From Heliocidaris tuberculata (taxonomy: Eukaryota; Echinodermata; Echinoidea; Camarodonta; Echinometridae), in the NCBI GenBank assembly GCA_025618425.1, contig CM046836.1, positions 17,948,743-18,012,742 on the forward strand: a DNA stretch of 64,000 bases. Direction: 5' to 3'. Below are positions 10,480 through 22,600 of this stretch, one piece after another (the first letter of the stretch is position 1; the number at the start of each line of letters is the position of its first letter). The notes under the pieces are model-generated. The model was not told the origin of the DNA. It worked only from the letters and a program-made list of their open reading frames with translations, and made no database searches. The position numbers and the translations under genes are program-made.

Positions 10480-11073
10480 CTATGTGGGGCTGTGTCAATT
10501 ACAGCAGCAGCAGTCGACCTCTAAGTAAAAAGAGGTAAAATCAACAGAATAGTGGGCAAAATTTCAGGAAAATACTTCCTTTTTACATTGTAGGATGATA
10601 AAATATCTTATTACCAGACAATTCCTCCAATTTGATCTCTATTACCTTAAGCCTTATAAGCGATAGCTCGATCTCGCTTCTTTGGAACTCTCATTAGAGA
10701 TTGAGAACACACTGTCGCCTATGGTAGGTAATCCCGGCAGTACAGACACATGGTGTGCGAGGTTACCGTTATAAATAACCCCACATATGTGTGAGAGACC
10801 TGGACCCTCACTTGCTCCCCCAGGAATATTAAAAAATTCTAAATCTAAACTTTCAGTTTCAATGAAGCAAGATCATCAGTCAAAAACAGCCTGAAAATTT
10901 CACTTGATCAAGGTGATAAAGATCCTATTGAAGAATCTGGCAAGGAAATCTATCATCCTAAAATGTAGAAGGAAGTATTTTCTCCTAATATTGCCTATTG
11001 TATTTATTGGTGTTTTCACCTCTTCAACTTCGAGGTCGCGACCGCCGCCGAATTTGACACAGCCCCACATAGT
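10480..11073. mobile_element. Foldback DNA element, about 594 bp
   Basis: The left end CTATGTGGGGCTGTGTCAAT faces the inverted right end TTGACACAGCCCCACATAG. The inverted similarity continues inward imperfectly for over 100 bp: GAGGT, AAATACTTCC and AGGATGATA on the left face their complements TATCATCCT, GGAAGTATTT and ACCTC on the right. No transposase is encoded, so it is non-autonomous. Confidence 0.75.
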
Positions 11074-12246
11074 GATGGTTCCATGAGAAGCCTAGATGGT
11101 TCCAGGAGTAGACTAGAAAAGGATCTAGAAGAGTAAAAAAAAAAAAAAAGCTTACGCTACTCTTCTAGAGCCTAGCATTTTAATCCAGCTCTCCTTCATT
11201 AAAAAATCACTTTCCTACTGGCCCACACTACCTACAGGTTCTTCACCATACATGTAGCGTTTCAACTGGCTTAACGCCATCTTCGCTTAGCATAATTCAT
11301 GGATATTTCGTGAGACATCTCAACTACTACACCACATTGTATAGTATCTCTTCTCTCGACGTTACTTGATCATCTCATCAGGTGGTAGTGATTCTCCGGT
11401 AAAAAAGGCCATTTTCCAACATATTTTTAGTCTCTTACTAAGAACTAGCAGCAATGATTGGGGAAAGAACGTGCAGGCTTCGTCTTCCGAATATGTACAT
11501 GCGCGCACGTATGGTACAAACGTACGGACAACATTCAGAAGGCTCAGCACGTGTTATTTGTCAACAAGTCGCGTGCGGGGATGAATGTAGCCCAGTGTAA
11601 ATACACTAATGAATTAGTGTCTTTACGATGGGGCCACCTTCATCTTTGCGTGCCCTGGTAACAAATAGCTTCACCCATTACGCAATGCAGTTCGCCACCA
11701 TCGTTGGACATACGAAGACTGCAGCGTGAAGCTGCCTGAAGGAGAGACGGACAACTGGTGAGTTTTTCCCCTTTTATTAACAGTTTAGTTTTATCACTGT
11801 TTTTCTTTTTAAAATTTAGTTGCTTGCCAGTGTACTCATGTACATGTTGAGCACAATTTTCATTGTCAAATAAACTAAAAAAAAAAGAAGATGGCCAAAC
11901 TGGGCTGTGACTGTCATGAGAGCACTTCCAAAAATCCCTATGTTAAAGAGTCTCTGAGGCCAAAAAAAATAATTTGTATACTGTTAGAATGTATAAAATT
12001 AACCCCAAATAACTTTACCCGGCATTCTACAGGTTAGCGGGTAAGGAGTTTGAAGAGAATAAAGGACTGCTTGAACGAATGACGTGCGGAACTCAACTGG
12101 AGTTGAGTTCTGCGCTAGCAGTTTTCTATGTGCGTTTTTCTTATGCGTGCACGTTCGGCGAACGCCAAGACGCGATAGTGGAATTATCGCGATCGCATTA
12201 TCGCTTTCTCGTCTGCTATGTACAGCGCCGGGGCTGACAAACACTC
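11074..12246. other. Mostly unassigned; hairpin and an exon-like donor
   Basis: A hairpin at about 11117-11172 pairs GATCTAGAAGAGTA with TACTCTTCTAGAGC around an A15 run. Near 11690-11757 a moderately GC-rich stretch ends in CAACTG followed by a GTGAGT donor on the plus strand. It could be a 5'-UTR exon, but no partner exon was found. A small palindrome (GAACTCAACTGGAGTTGAGTTC) lies near 12090. Confidence 0.35.
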
Positions 12247-12440
12247 GAAAATTGATTTGGGGCGGAACTTACGGATTATATTCAGCCCTAATGAAACAAC
12301 AAATGAATAAAGGATACAACCCAAAATGTTTTTATCCAATTGGAAATTGATTTGGTGCGTAACTTATGGATAATCTACAACCCAAATAAAACAACAAATG
12401 AATGAAGTCATTCAACGGAAAATGTTTTTAAAGAATCAAA

Positions 12441-12610
12441 AATTAACACGAGAAAAACTACTTTCAAAGGCCTATTATACTGCCCATAGAAATCTTGTTC
12501 GGATTACGTAATACGCCATTGTAATGTTCGCACATTTCTAAAGGTGATAGACAGGGCTATTGACATTATCTTGAGTTTATTTTACGAAAGTAGTTTTTGT
12601 CGTGTTAATT
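12441..12610. mobile_element. MITE, about 170 bp, inside the satellite
   Basis: The ends ACACGAGAAAAACTACTTTC and GAAAGTAGTTTTTGTCGTGT are inverted repeats with one or two mismatches. Flanking AATT/TTAA on both sides is a plausible target duplication, since the satellite consensus has a single AAAATTGATTT at this point. Confidence 0.75.
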
Positions 12611-13637
12611 GATTTGGGGCGTAACGGGGATTCTATACCCCAAATTAAACAACAAATGAATGAAGTATACAACGCAAAATGTAAATATCGAATAGAAAAT
12701 TGGTTCGACGCATAAATTACAAAGAATCTACAGACCAAATGAAACAACAAATAAATTAGAACTAAGACGCAAAATACATTTATCGAATCAAAAATTGATT
12801 TGGCGCTTAACTTAGGGATAATATGAAATGAATGAAGTATACAACGCAAAATGTTTTTTTATCGATTGGAAACTGATTTGGGGCGTAACTAATGGATAAT
12901 ATACAATCCTAATAAAACATAAAATGGATGAAGTATACAATGCAAAATATTTATATCGAATAGAAAATTGGTTCGGCGCATAAATTACAAAGAATCTACA
13001 GACCAAATGAAACAACAAATAAATTAGAACTAAGACGCAAAATACATATATTGAATCAAAAATTGCTTTGGCGCTTAACTAAGGAATAATATACAACCCA
13101 AATAAAATATGAAATGAAGTATACAACGCAAAATGTGTTTTTTTATCGATTGGAAATTGATTTGGCGCGTAACTAATGGAAAATATACAACCCAAATAAA
13201 ATATGAAATGGATGAAGTATACAACGCAAAACATTTATATCGAATAGAAAATGGTTCGGCGCACAAATTACAAAGAATCTACAGACCAAGTGAAACAACA
13301 AATAAATTAGAACTAAACTAAATATATTTATCGAATCGAAAATTGATTTGGCGCTTAACTTAGGGATACAACTCAGAAGAAACAAAATGAAAGAAGTATA
13401 CGACGCAAAATGTTTTTATCGAAATGAAAATTATAAGTTGGCACGTAATTTATGAAGAATCTACAACCCAAATAAAAGATGAAATGGATGAAGTATACAA
13501 CGCACAATTTTTATATTGAATATAAAATTGGTTCGCCGCATAAATTACAAAGAATCTACAGACCAAATGAAACAACAAATGAATTAGAAATAAGACGCAA
13601 ATAAATGTATCGAATCGAAAATTGATTTAGCGCTTAA

Positions 13638-15088
13638 AGGGTGACTAAATTAGAGAGAAAAAAGGTGCTGTTTCCATGTATTTTTGCATTCAAATCACGA
13701 ATCTGGCAATTGATTGTCAAAATTATGTCTCGTTTTGGCGAAAAGGGGGGAAAAATAGAGGTTTGGGGACCGTTCCTTAAAACTCGTGAGCTGATTGGCT
13801 AATTGACGTCACACCCCCAAGTGACGTATGAAGAGTAAGAGGCACAAGATCTGCAGGCTGCGGCAATTGTACATTGTACACATAATGCGGTATTTGACCC
13901 CTCTGTTCAACGGACAATTTATGAAAAAGGAAAATTAATCAATAGTCTAAGGAGTGAATAATCATATCAATATATTTTCTTTAAGATCAGTGAACACTTT
14001 TGCCCAAATATACAGCTCTTGTTTTGTTTTTTTTAACTTTTCTTTGAACAATGTTCTCATTCATCTGAGCTTGTCGAACGATAGTTTTGCATTGGTCTTA
14101 AACGCGTACACAGCCGTTTTATGCGTCTGTGCAATGTACTACACATCTTTAGTACGGCAAATATGTTCCCCCTCGTATAACTAAGCGACTGGTGAACGCT
14201 TTTGTTTGGTTTGTTTTTACTCTCTCCTTTTTTTACTTCGCTTTACATTTACTACGGTAGTACTGACTTAGATTTTTGGCTGAATTCTTCGAGTAACTTA
14301 GAGAGATGGATAGTGATCGCGAGTCCGATTTGGAGGACTTTTTTGAGCCAGATACGACCTCTGATTTATCAGATGATTTATCGATCCCGAAAGAGAAGAA
14401 GCTCAAGTGCAGTGGCAAGGGGAATTCGACCATTATGTTTGAACCCCTCGCAGAAGACGCGCCAGGGCATGGTGAAGGGGTCGCGGGGGAAGGGCCGCGG
14501 GTGAAGCTGCTGCAGCTGCTGGAGAAGAAAAGTGATCACTGCAAATTGTACTCCACTCACTTGGCCCTTGCCACTCTGCCCGCGTGAGCATACCTTTGCG
14601 ACCCACAATTTCCGTAGATTTTCAGCTTTAGAAAAATGATGTACGTAGGCTTACATCATCTTTAGGGGTCTTGCTACAGCCCGCAACTATACACCGATTT
14701 GGCATTACTAATGAAATTGTGTCCCAAAATCAAAGTTATTGTGAGGAATTAAACACACGAAAATATGCGATGCAAATGGTCGATGCGGTGAATGTCATGC
14801 TCGGCACCGGGCTGGGCCTGCCGGGGCCTGCGGTCGCGCACGGTATATAGGTTGGTGGAATATTTTCCCTTACTTCTCGTACGTCACAGATCACGTGATC
14901 ATGATGTCGCTCGATGGGTTTTTTTTAAGGGGCGGGGCTTATGACTGTGTAAATCAGCAAAAATGTACTTTTCAAATGATTATGAAATACGACTGAATGC
15001 ATAAAAAAGTGTGTGATAGATATTTTTTGGCTCCTGATGACTCCTTCCTACGAAAAATGGGCAATTAATTTTTTATTTTAGTCACCCT
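13638..15088. mobile_element. DNA transposon with TTAA target duplication, 1.45 kb
   Basis: The element starts AGGGTGACTAAAT and ends, inverted, TTTTAGTCACCCT. It is flanked exactly by TTAA at 13634-13637 and 15089-15092, and the satellite sequence on either side joins in register when it is removed. TTAA duplications are typical of piggyBac and Kolobok elements; the terminal bases and the small acidic open frame inside (14306-14587) do not settle which. It is probably non-autonomous. Short hosts-like GC-rich sequence is present in its second half. Confidence 0.8.
14306..14587 (+). CDS. Hypothetical acidic protein inside the TTAA transposon
   Basis: The frame has a true ATG and 93 codons. 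It begins with a Ser/Asp/Glu-rich stretch (MDSDRESDLEDFFEPDTT), followed by a basic KEKKLK patch and a low-complexity middle. Acidic, serine-rich N-termini of this kind are common in proteins carried by invertebrate DNA transposons. The frame stops before any zinc-binding or catalytic domain, so it is a truncated remnant or an N-terminal exon. No function can be assigned. Confidence 0.35.
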   Translation: MDSDRESDLEDFFEPDTTSDLSDDLSIPKEKKLKCSGKGNSTIMFEPLAEDAPGHGEGVAGEGPRVKLLQLLEKKSDHCKLYSTHLALATLPA

Positions 15089-15159
15089 TTAATTAAGGGA
15101 TAATATACAACCCAAATAAACTATGAAATGAATGAAGTATACAACGCAAAATGTTTTTT

Positions 15160-15211
15160 TTGTCCTCGCCGAACGAAGTTCGCGAGGGGACTATGAAACG
15201 GGCTCCGTACG

Positions 15212-15268
<57 letters not shown>

Positions 15269-16105
15269 GTCCGTCCGTCCGTCCGTCTGTCCGTGTGTGC
15301 TCAAATGTTAGAAAATGCTACTTCTCCGTCATTTCTTGGCCGATTTTGATTCTGATTGTTTTATCTGATAGGGCTGGGTGGGGGCTTCCAAATTTCTACA
15401 CAGAATTTTGAAATTCATTAATTATGCAAATTTATGCAAATTTATTCAAAATTGACGAAAAATGCTACTTCTCCTCTATTTCACATCGGATTTTGATTCC
15501 GATTGTTTTATCTGATAGGGCTGGGTGGGGGCTTCCAAACTTCTACACAGAATTTTGAAATTCATTAATTATGCAAATTTATGCAAATTTATTCAAAATT
15601 GACGAAAAATGCTACTTCTCCTCTATTTCACATCGGATTTTGATTCCGATTGTTTTATCTGATAGGGCTGGGTGGGGGCTTCCAAACTTCTACACAGAAT
15701 TTTGAAATTCATTAATTATGCAAATTTATGCAAATTTATTCAAAATTGACGAAAAATGCTACTTCTCCTCTATTTCACATCGGATTTTGATTCCGATTGT
15801 TTTATCTGATAGGGCTGGGTGGGGGCTTCCAAACTTCTACACAGAATTTTGAAATTCATTATTCATGCAAATTTATGCAAATTTATTCAAAATGGCTGAA
15901 GGTTCATAATGTTTTCATGTTTTATATTTCAGTTGTATACATGCATTGTTGGTATTCTCTTCTTTTGCATGCAGTAACATTATTATTTTATTCACTAAAG
16001 TTTTTCACTGAAGTTTTAAGGTTCAGGCTAGTTGATTTCCACAGATCTGCACTTCCGGCGGGGACATTTATTACGCATTGCGTAATTTACTCATTCACTT
16101 GTTAT
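15160..16105. repeat. Complex interspersed repeat with (GT)n, (CCGT)n and 147-bp tandem units
   Basis: It interrupts the satellite. The left end has a CGCCGAACGAAGTTCGCGAG palindrome, followed by (GT)n at 15211-15267 and (CCGT)n. Four units begin near 15307, 15454, 15601 and 15748; the last three are spaced exactly 147 bp and nearly identical. Each unit contains TTTTATCTGATAGGGCTGGG and ATTATGCAAATTTATGCAAA. The right end holds an ATTACGCATTGCGTAAT palindrome. The open frame at 15151-15411 is a simple-repeat artefact. Confidence 0.8.
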
Positions 16106-17007
16106 CGATTGGAAATTGATTTGGTGCGTAATTAATGGATAATATACAACCCAAATAAAACATGAAATGGATGAAGTATACAACGCACAATTTTTATATC
16201 GAATAGAAAATTGGTTCGGCTCATAAATTACAAAGAATCTACAGACCAAAAGAAACAACAAACAAATTAGAAATATAAGACGCAAAATACATATATCGAA
16301 TCGAAAATTGATTTGGCGCTTAACTTAGGGGTAATATACAACCCAAATAAAATATGAAATAAATGAAATATGCAACGCAAAATGTTTTTATTGAAATGAA
16401 AAATATAAGTTGGTGCGTAATTTATAGAGAATCTACAAAAAAAATAAAACAACAAATGAATTAAGTATTCAACACAAAACGTTTATGTCGAATATAACAT
16501 TGGTTTGGCGCATAAATTACTAAGAATTTACAGACCGAATGAAACAAACAAATTAGAACTATGACGCAAGATACATTTATCGATTCAAAAATTGATTTGG
16601 CGCTTAACTTAGGAATAATATACAACCCAAATAAAATATGAAATGAATGAAGTATACAACGCAAATTTATTTTATTTCTTTAATTTTTTTTATCGAATTG
16701 GAAATTGAACTGGAAATTGATTTGGCGCGTAACTTACGAATAATATACAACCCAAATAAAACATCAAATGGATGAAGTATACAACGCAAACTGTTTTTAT
16801 CGAACTGAAAATTCAGTTGCCGCGTAATTTATGGAGAATCTACAACCCAAACAAAACAACAGATGAATCAAGTATTCAACGCAAAACGTTTAAATAAAAT
16901 AGAAAATTGGTTTGGCGCATAAATTACAAAGAATCTACAGACCAAATGAAACAACAAATAAATTAGAACTAAGTCGCAAAATTCATTTATCGAATCGAAA
17001 ATTGAAA

Positions 17008-17742
17008 GTGAAGATTTTTGTTCCTGAATCGATTCGTTCCTGAATCGATATATCGTTAGGTGAGCTATCGTGATTGATCGACTAGTCTTTGCTCAAGTCT
17101 TATTTGTATTAATTTTTGGAGGTATTTTATTTTCAAAAATCAATATCTCCTGTATCCTGTCACCGTTGAATGTCGTGTTAAGTTTTCTGGGGTTGATTTT
17201 GTGTAAGCTAACTATACACAAATTATTTTTTCAGGCCTCAGGTACCCTTTAAAATTAATTATATTATAATTAAAGCACGTCCGTTGTGCGAGGTTAACAT
17301 AATATAAGTTACAACCTTGCATAAGTGTTAGTGGCCGATAAGATAATTCGGCCTAATTGTGGAATAAGTCCCCTCTCTTTCAGTGTGTACACACACACTT
17401 GCGTGTTATGTCTATTGAGGGGGAATGAAGTCCCCATAGCATGGCACGCAATGAACACTAGTAGTAGTAACAGATAGTGTGCGGAGTGAATGAGGGGGGG
17501 GGGGGACCTATTTCACGATATTGCCGATAATTCAGATGAATAAATTTGAATGAAGTTGTAAACTCATCTGTAAAATATCCGTTCAACGACAACGTTACAT
17601 TTAAATTCCACAGCTTCAGTGTCTCAAGTCAATTACCAAAAGGCAAAATAACGCTTTACAGAAATTTTTTACGAATGGGACCACACATTTTAAAAAAATG
17701 TAAATCACACAGTCTGCAGGAATCGATCTGCTTTGTCAACAC
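17008..17742. other. 5' flank of LINE copy 1, no gene recognised
   Basis: AT-rich sequence containing ATCGAT-rich words near 17030-17055 and a G12 run at 17496-17507. A short open frame at 17546-17785 runs into the H1-derived segment but has no recognisable domain. Confidence 0.45.
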
Positions 17743-17787
17743 ACCAAGAAGAAGCCGGCAACACACCCACCTGCTGCCGAAATGATA
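17743..17787 (+). pseudogene. Histone H1 N-terminal coding fragment at the 5' end of LINE copy 1
   Basis: These 45 bp are identical to the 3' part of the H1-like reading frame at 38029-38103. In the H1 frame they encode TKKKPATHPPAAEMI. The fragment has no start codon here. It ends at the same base (GAAATGATA) as in the second LINE, and the LINE 5' UTR begins just after it in both. It may be captured sequence that is now part of the LINE 5' end, or a trace of a preferred insertion site. Confidence 0.7.
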
Positions 17788-17921
17788 AGACCACATGACC
17801 TTCATCGAGTGAAGACGTACCTCGCGCAAGCGGCTCGCCCACAACTCACTTACGTGTATTTTTGAATGAGGAATTTAACCGCATGAGAAATCTATACCAG
17901 CCAGCCCGCGATACGAGAACT

Positions 17922-18926
17922 ATGTCTAACAGCGGTAAGCGGCCCCGCCCTTCAAAGACTCCGACCAGTCCTGTTTCTGCTGAGGGTTCAAGCCTTATAC
18001 CAATCATACAGCAAATGATTGACGATCAAACAAACAAACTTCATCAACATTTCGGAAATCGATTTACGGAACTGGAGAGCAATATAACGAAAGAGATCAA
18101 ACAAATTCGCGAACAATTTGCAGAGGTAGCGGGAGCGGTAGAGTACAACTCTAAAGAGATCGCGGACTTGAAAAAGGAAATGGAAAAGATGAAAGAAGAA
18201 ATGGATACTACCGAGAAAGAATATAAAGAAGAACTGGACAGAATCGAAACATATGCAGCAAGAGAGAATTTGGTTTTTCTTAACGTGCCGGTACCAGAAA
18301 AGGTGCTCAAAGAAGGACAGAGGGAGAATGTGGAAGAAACTCTGAAAGAATTTATGATAAGAAAACTACAGTTCACGGAACGGGAGGTGGCGAGGATCGA
18401 GTACCAACGTTTACATCGAGTTCAGACCGGTTCAACACCTAAACCTATAAAGGTACGGTACCTTCGTTATAAGGATAAGGTTGCTGTTCAACAAAGGGCG
18501 AAATTGTTGAAAGGTACGACAATGTACATAACTGATGATCTTTCGAGAAGAGTGAGAATGGACAGGCGGAATCAAGTAGAGGCGTTAAAGGCAGCGAGAA
18601 ACGCGGGGAAACTCGCATACTTCTCGAAAACCGAACCAGCGAAGCTTTTCGTAGACCACGTTTGGCTGCCGAAGAAAGATCAGGCAAGGTTCGTGGAAAA
18701 GCTCGAGAAGCGCGAGGTGATTCAGAGTACTCGGGCCCAGTCAACCCCGGTGACGGCTACAAGAGAGGCACATAAGAAAGGCGTACCTTTGGCTGTCAGA
18801 CCGAAGTCAACGAGTCCACAAGCTAAGGAGTTTCCTCCGATGGAGACGGATCATAACCAGTCTACGGACATCCATGGAGCTTCGGCAGGGAATTATCCAA
18901 TAATTGTTGACGCGGGAAATCATTGA
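17922..18926 (+). CDS. LINE ORF1 protein, L1/Tnp_22-type RNA-binding chaperone (copy 1)
   Basis: From the ATG at 17922 the frame gives 334 residues. An upstream in-frame ATG at 17883 is an alternative, but the 17922 start (MSNSGKRPRP) matches the beginning of ORF1 in copy 2. In order: a basic Ser/Pro-rich head, a long coiled coil (about residues 40-125, KEIKQIREQ through KKEMEKMKEEM), an RRM-like start (ARENLVFLNVPV), then the conserved C-terminal domain with YQRLHRV, PKPIKVRYLRYKDK and LAYFSKTEPAKLFVDHVWLP. L1 ORF1 proteins trimerise through the coiled coil and coat LINE RNA. A Ser/Thr/Pro-rich tail of about 55 residues is absent in copy 2. The frame is intact. Confidence 0.9.
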   Translation: MSNSGKRPRPSKTPTSPVSAEGSSLIPIIQQMIDDQTNKLHQHFGNRFTELESNITKEIKQIREQFAEVAGAVEYNSKEIADLKKEMEKMKEEMDTTEKEYKEELDRIETYAARENLVFLNVPVPEKVLKEGQRENVEETLKEFMIRKLQFTEREVARIEYQRLHRVQTGSTPKPIKVRYLRYKDKVAVQQRAKLLKGTTMYITDDLSRRVRMDRRNQVEALKAARNAGKLAYFSKTEPAKLFVDHVWLPKKDQARFVEKLEKREVIQSTRAQSTPVTATREAHKKGVPLAVRPKSTSPQAKEFPPMETDHNQSTDIHGASAGNYPIIVDAGNH

Positions 18927-19653
18927 TTTTGTGGAGCAATTTGAAAGATTTCGATGTGCATAAATAATGAAACAACGAAATTATGATTTTATATGAATAA
19001 AATATGTCTGAGCTTCGGAACCTGTAGAACAGCCGGATAATATAGTAATTTCATCAATTTCGTCAGAAAGTAGGAGGAACCAAATTTTGCAAGTCTTGCA
19101 AAAATGATGTGTCGTCGGTTATCAAAATCATATGAAAGTATTGCGTGGAATGCATAATCGGTGCCATCGGTAGAATAATTTGGTTGATCTGAGAGCATTG
19201 GAAATCTACCTAGATATATCATTTTGATTGACAGTGAAGAAAAGACCAAAATGAATATCGTCAACGAAATCAGAAAAGGCTGAGAACGGCTGAGAACATG
19301 GTACGTGAACTTATGCAATATTCTTGATATCGAGTATGATAAGTTTTGCCTCAAGATATGATAGGTGTTTCTTTTTTCTCTCTGATGTTGTTGTTTTTTT
19401 TGGTGTGTGTGTGAGTGACAAAAAGTAGTCACTGAACACCTTTATATCAATTTATATTGTGTTTGAAAATTCTGAACCAAGAAAAGTGTAAGCCTTTATA
19501 ATAGAAAGGTGTATACATGTATATTACACCTAGAGAGAGAATATTAGCAGAATTTAATTTGGTAAAGGATGGCATTGTAATTTAAGATATATTTCAGGGT
19601 TAACCGTTTTATATAATCTTTGATATTGTTATGATTGTATACACAGTGATATT

Positions 19654-19697
<44 letters not shown>

Positions 19698-22600
19698 TTC
19701 CTTCTTTTCTTTCAACATATTGCTGTGAATTACTTGAGTTTATCTTATCCAACATTAATGATGACGTTGTTGTTTATATTGGCCTCAGATTGAAGCAAAT
19801 AAAACGAAAATAATAAGACAGAAATTAATAGGGATTTAGTATCTTATCAGTAGATAGGATATTATATAGGAATAGTGAGTGATGATTTTGATGTACATGA
19901 TATTCATGATATCAGGAAAGGAAGGATATCATTTGATCATATCTGGCAAGAAAGAATGATATTCATCCATAAGAATTTCATTCATGTTATCAGAACCTTT
20001 GTCAACAGAGGCCAGGTCCAGAATCTCCATCCGAATCAAGTTATTAAAAAGAAGAGAAAGTATAAAAGGAATATTACAAAGTTTTTTTAATACAGGAAAG
20101 TTGATTTTTCTTTTTCTTTCCTTTTTTTTTTCTCTTCGTTTTATCTAAACAAACAAAATATGACTGACCTCTTGTTTGAACCGATTTCTAAAATATACAG
20201 ACTATATTAAGCAGTTGGTGTATTTACAACATGACTGCACTATATCAGTTTCAAAATAATAAAAACAAATTAATTTCAAAGTTGGAGAGATTCTGATGAC
20301 AGTTACAAATGCATGTTATTATGAAATCATAAAAAAAGAAAACAAGTCTGTAGACAATGTCGAAATACTGTTGGCAATGAGTTGTATACACGTGCCTCCT
20401 TCCATGGGGGAAATCTTTAAGAACATTGTTCTCATAGTTGATGATTATTATTTTGAGGTATGCAATCATAATTATATAATATCTAGGGGAGAGTGCTTTA
20501 ATTCAGTCTCCGGACAGGAGTCAGGGATTGTTTCATTGTTCTGCATTCATCCTTAAAAGAAGCAGTATTCAAGGTAAATGTATAGCTCATTGAATAACCC
20601 AACGTGAATTGATGTTTGAGGGTGGGACATAATGCAGTCTTGCTCATACTCCTGTTTCTGATTATCAAAGGAATAAAATATTATGTTAAATAGGTTAATT
20701 TGTACAGAAAGTAGTTTTTTTTTGTTTTTTTTCTCCTTCAAAAAAAAAGGGAGAAAAAAAATGATAATAATACGAAGTCAAGTATTCTTGGAAGTGCATA
20801 CGTTTGGTAATTGAAACAAGATCGATGCCACATAACTGTTTGTATTCTCATTGTACTAAACCCTTGAATTAAAGGTAAAATCTCAATTGCATTTTTGCTC
20901 AAGTTACAAAAGAGGCATATTTTAAAATATGCTCTATCGTGTTTTCAGACACTGCTTCTTGACAAAGAATGGAAATCGTTAAAACGTTCTGACGTCACGT
21001 CCCTGCTTTGCAGGTTGAATAATGATGTAACAATTTCAAGGTTTTGTCCTAATTGGGAAATCTCTCTTGTTTCAAATTCCAAGTGTGACATTTTGTATGT
21101 CTTTTTATTTAGACACTGATATTTATTTGAAAGGAACTATTTTCACTGAACTTTTGAACTGTATAATCACATTCCTGATTTCAGGAACTGGTGAAGAGTA
21201 AAAGGGGTATTCTGATTATATGCCTATTAGGTATTTCTGGTGATGTCCTATGACATGTCTTGGGAGTCATTCTTGCTTTAAATTACAAATACATTGTATG
21301 TTGATTAATTACATGGGCGTATTTGATGCAGACAGCCAGTCACTGATATTTGAAAGGATGAAGTAACTGTGCTTGTATTTAACCCTTGAATTGCAGCACA
21401 CTTTGATTGCATGTAATGCTTAATAGTAAAGGAATACATTAAGTATCACAAGGTGGTTGCACATTCCTGATTTCAGGTACTGGTGAAGAGTAAAAGGGTA
21501 TTCTGATTATATGCTTATTGCTTAGGTATTTATGGTGTTGTCCTGTGACATGTCTCGGAGTCATTCTTTCTTTAAATTACAGATATTTTATGGGTCAGAC
21601 ACTGATATTTGAAAAGATGGAGTGATTGTATTTGTATTGAACCCTTGAATTGTAGCACACTCCTAATTGCATGTCATGGTGAATAGTAAAGGAATACATT
21701 AATTATCACAAGGTGGTTGCACATTCCTGATTTCAAGTACTGGTGAAGAGTAAAGAGGTATTCTGATTATATGCTTATTAGGTATTTAGGGTGTTGTCCT
21801 ATGACAAGTCTCGGAGTCATTCTTGCTTTAAATTACAAATGTGGTGATTAATTACATGGGCGTCTTTTGATGCAGGCAGTCAGACACTGATATTTGAAAG
21901 GATGGAGTGACAGTGTGTGTAATGAACCCTTGAATTGCAGCACACTCCTGATTGCATGTAATGCTGAATAGTAAAGGAATACATTAACTTTTAAGTATCA
22001 CAGGGTGGTTACCCTGTGACACTTATTGGAGGTCATTTTGTTTCTTTAAATTCCAAACGTGACAATAAGTTACATGTATTGCGTTCTTTTTTTTTTTTAA
22101 TTGAGATACTGATATCTGGAAGAATGAAGTAACTGTGTTTGTACTGAATCTATGAATGGTAGTACTTTCCTGATTGCATGTATTGTTTAGGGATAAAGTG
22201 ATTATGACAATAAGCTTATAAAGTATCAAACATGTTAGAGGTGGCTGTCCTATGACATCAATTGGAAATCGTTTTTTTTTTCTTCTTTTTTTCTTCTTCT
22301 TTAAAAATTCCAAACTGTGACAATAAGTTATATGTCTTGCCCTTTTAATTGAGATACTGATATTTCAAATAATGGATTCGCTGCCTTTGTACTGAATTTT
22401 TTTGAAGTGTAGTACATTCCAGATTGCAGGTATTGTTCTGGGGCAAAGTGATTAATAAGCATAGTATCAAAGGTGGATGTCCTATAACTTAGGAAGTTAC
22501 TTTTTCTTAAAAATCCCAAACGATACAAGAAGTTGTGCGTTGGATTTTTTATTTTAGATATTTGAAGGGAGTTAGTAATATCATTCTCTACTAGTCTGAG

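Larger units (their letters stand above)
12247..17007. repeat. Satellite array with three-monomer higher-order repeat, interrupted by insertions
   Basis: The array is made of ~92-97-bp monomers with the shared core ATCGAATNGAAAATTGATTT. Three classes recur in fixed order. Class A has GGTTCGGCGCATAAATTACA and ACAGACCAAATGAAACAACA. Class B has GGCGCTTAACTTAGGGATAA. Class C has GGCGCGTAACTAATGGATAA and AAACATGAAATGGATGAAG. C-A-B blocks are visible at 12850-13135 and 13136-13420 and again at 16100-16380, giving a ~280-bp higher-order unit. The array is broken by a MITE (12441-12610), a TTAA transposon (13638-15088) and a complex repeat (15160-16105). Monomers continue in register on either side of the transposon. 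Confidence 0.85.

Noticed and set aside
15151..15411. Open frame with a Cys-Val run
   Set aside because: It is a (GT)n and (CCGT)n artefact at the edge of a repeat.
17743..17787. Functional histone H1 gene
   Set aside because: Only an N-terminal piece is present here and at 38029-38103; no globular domain or basic tail follows either copy.
18044..18744. Minus-strand frames of 99-110 codons
   Set aside because: They are antisense to LINE ORF1, which has clear domains on the plus strand.
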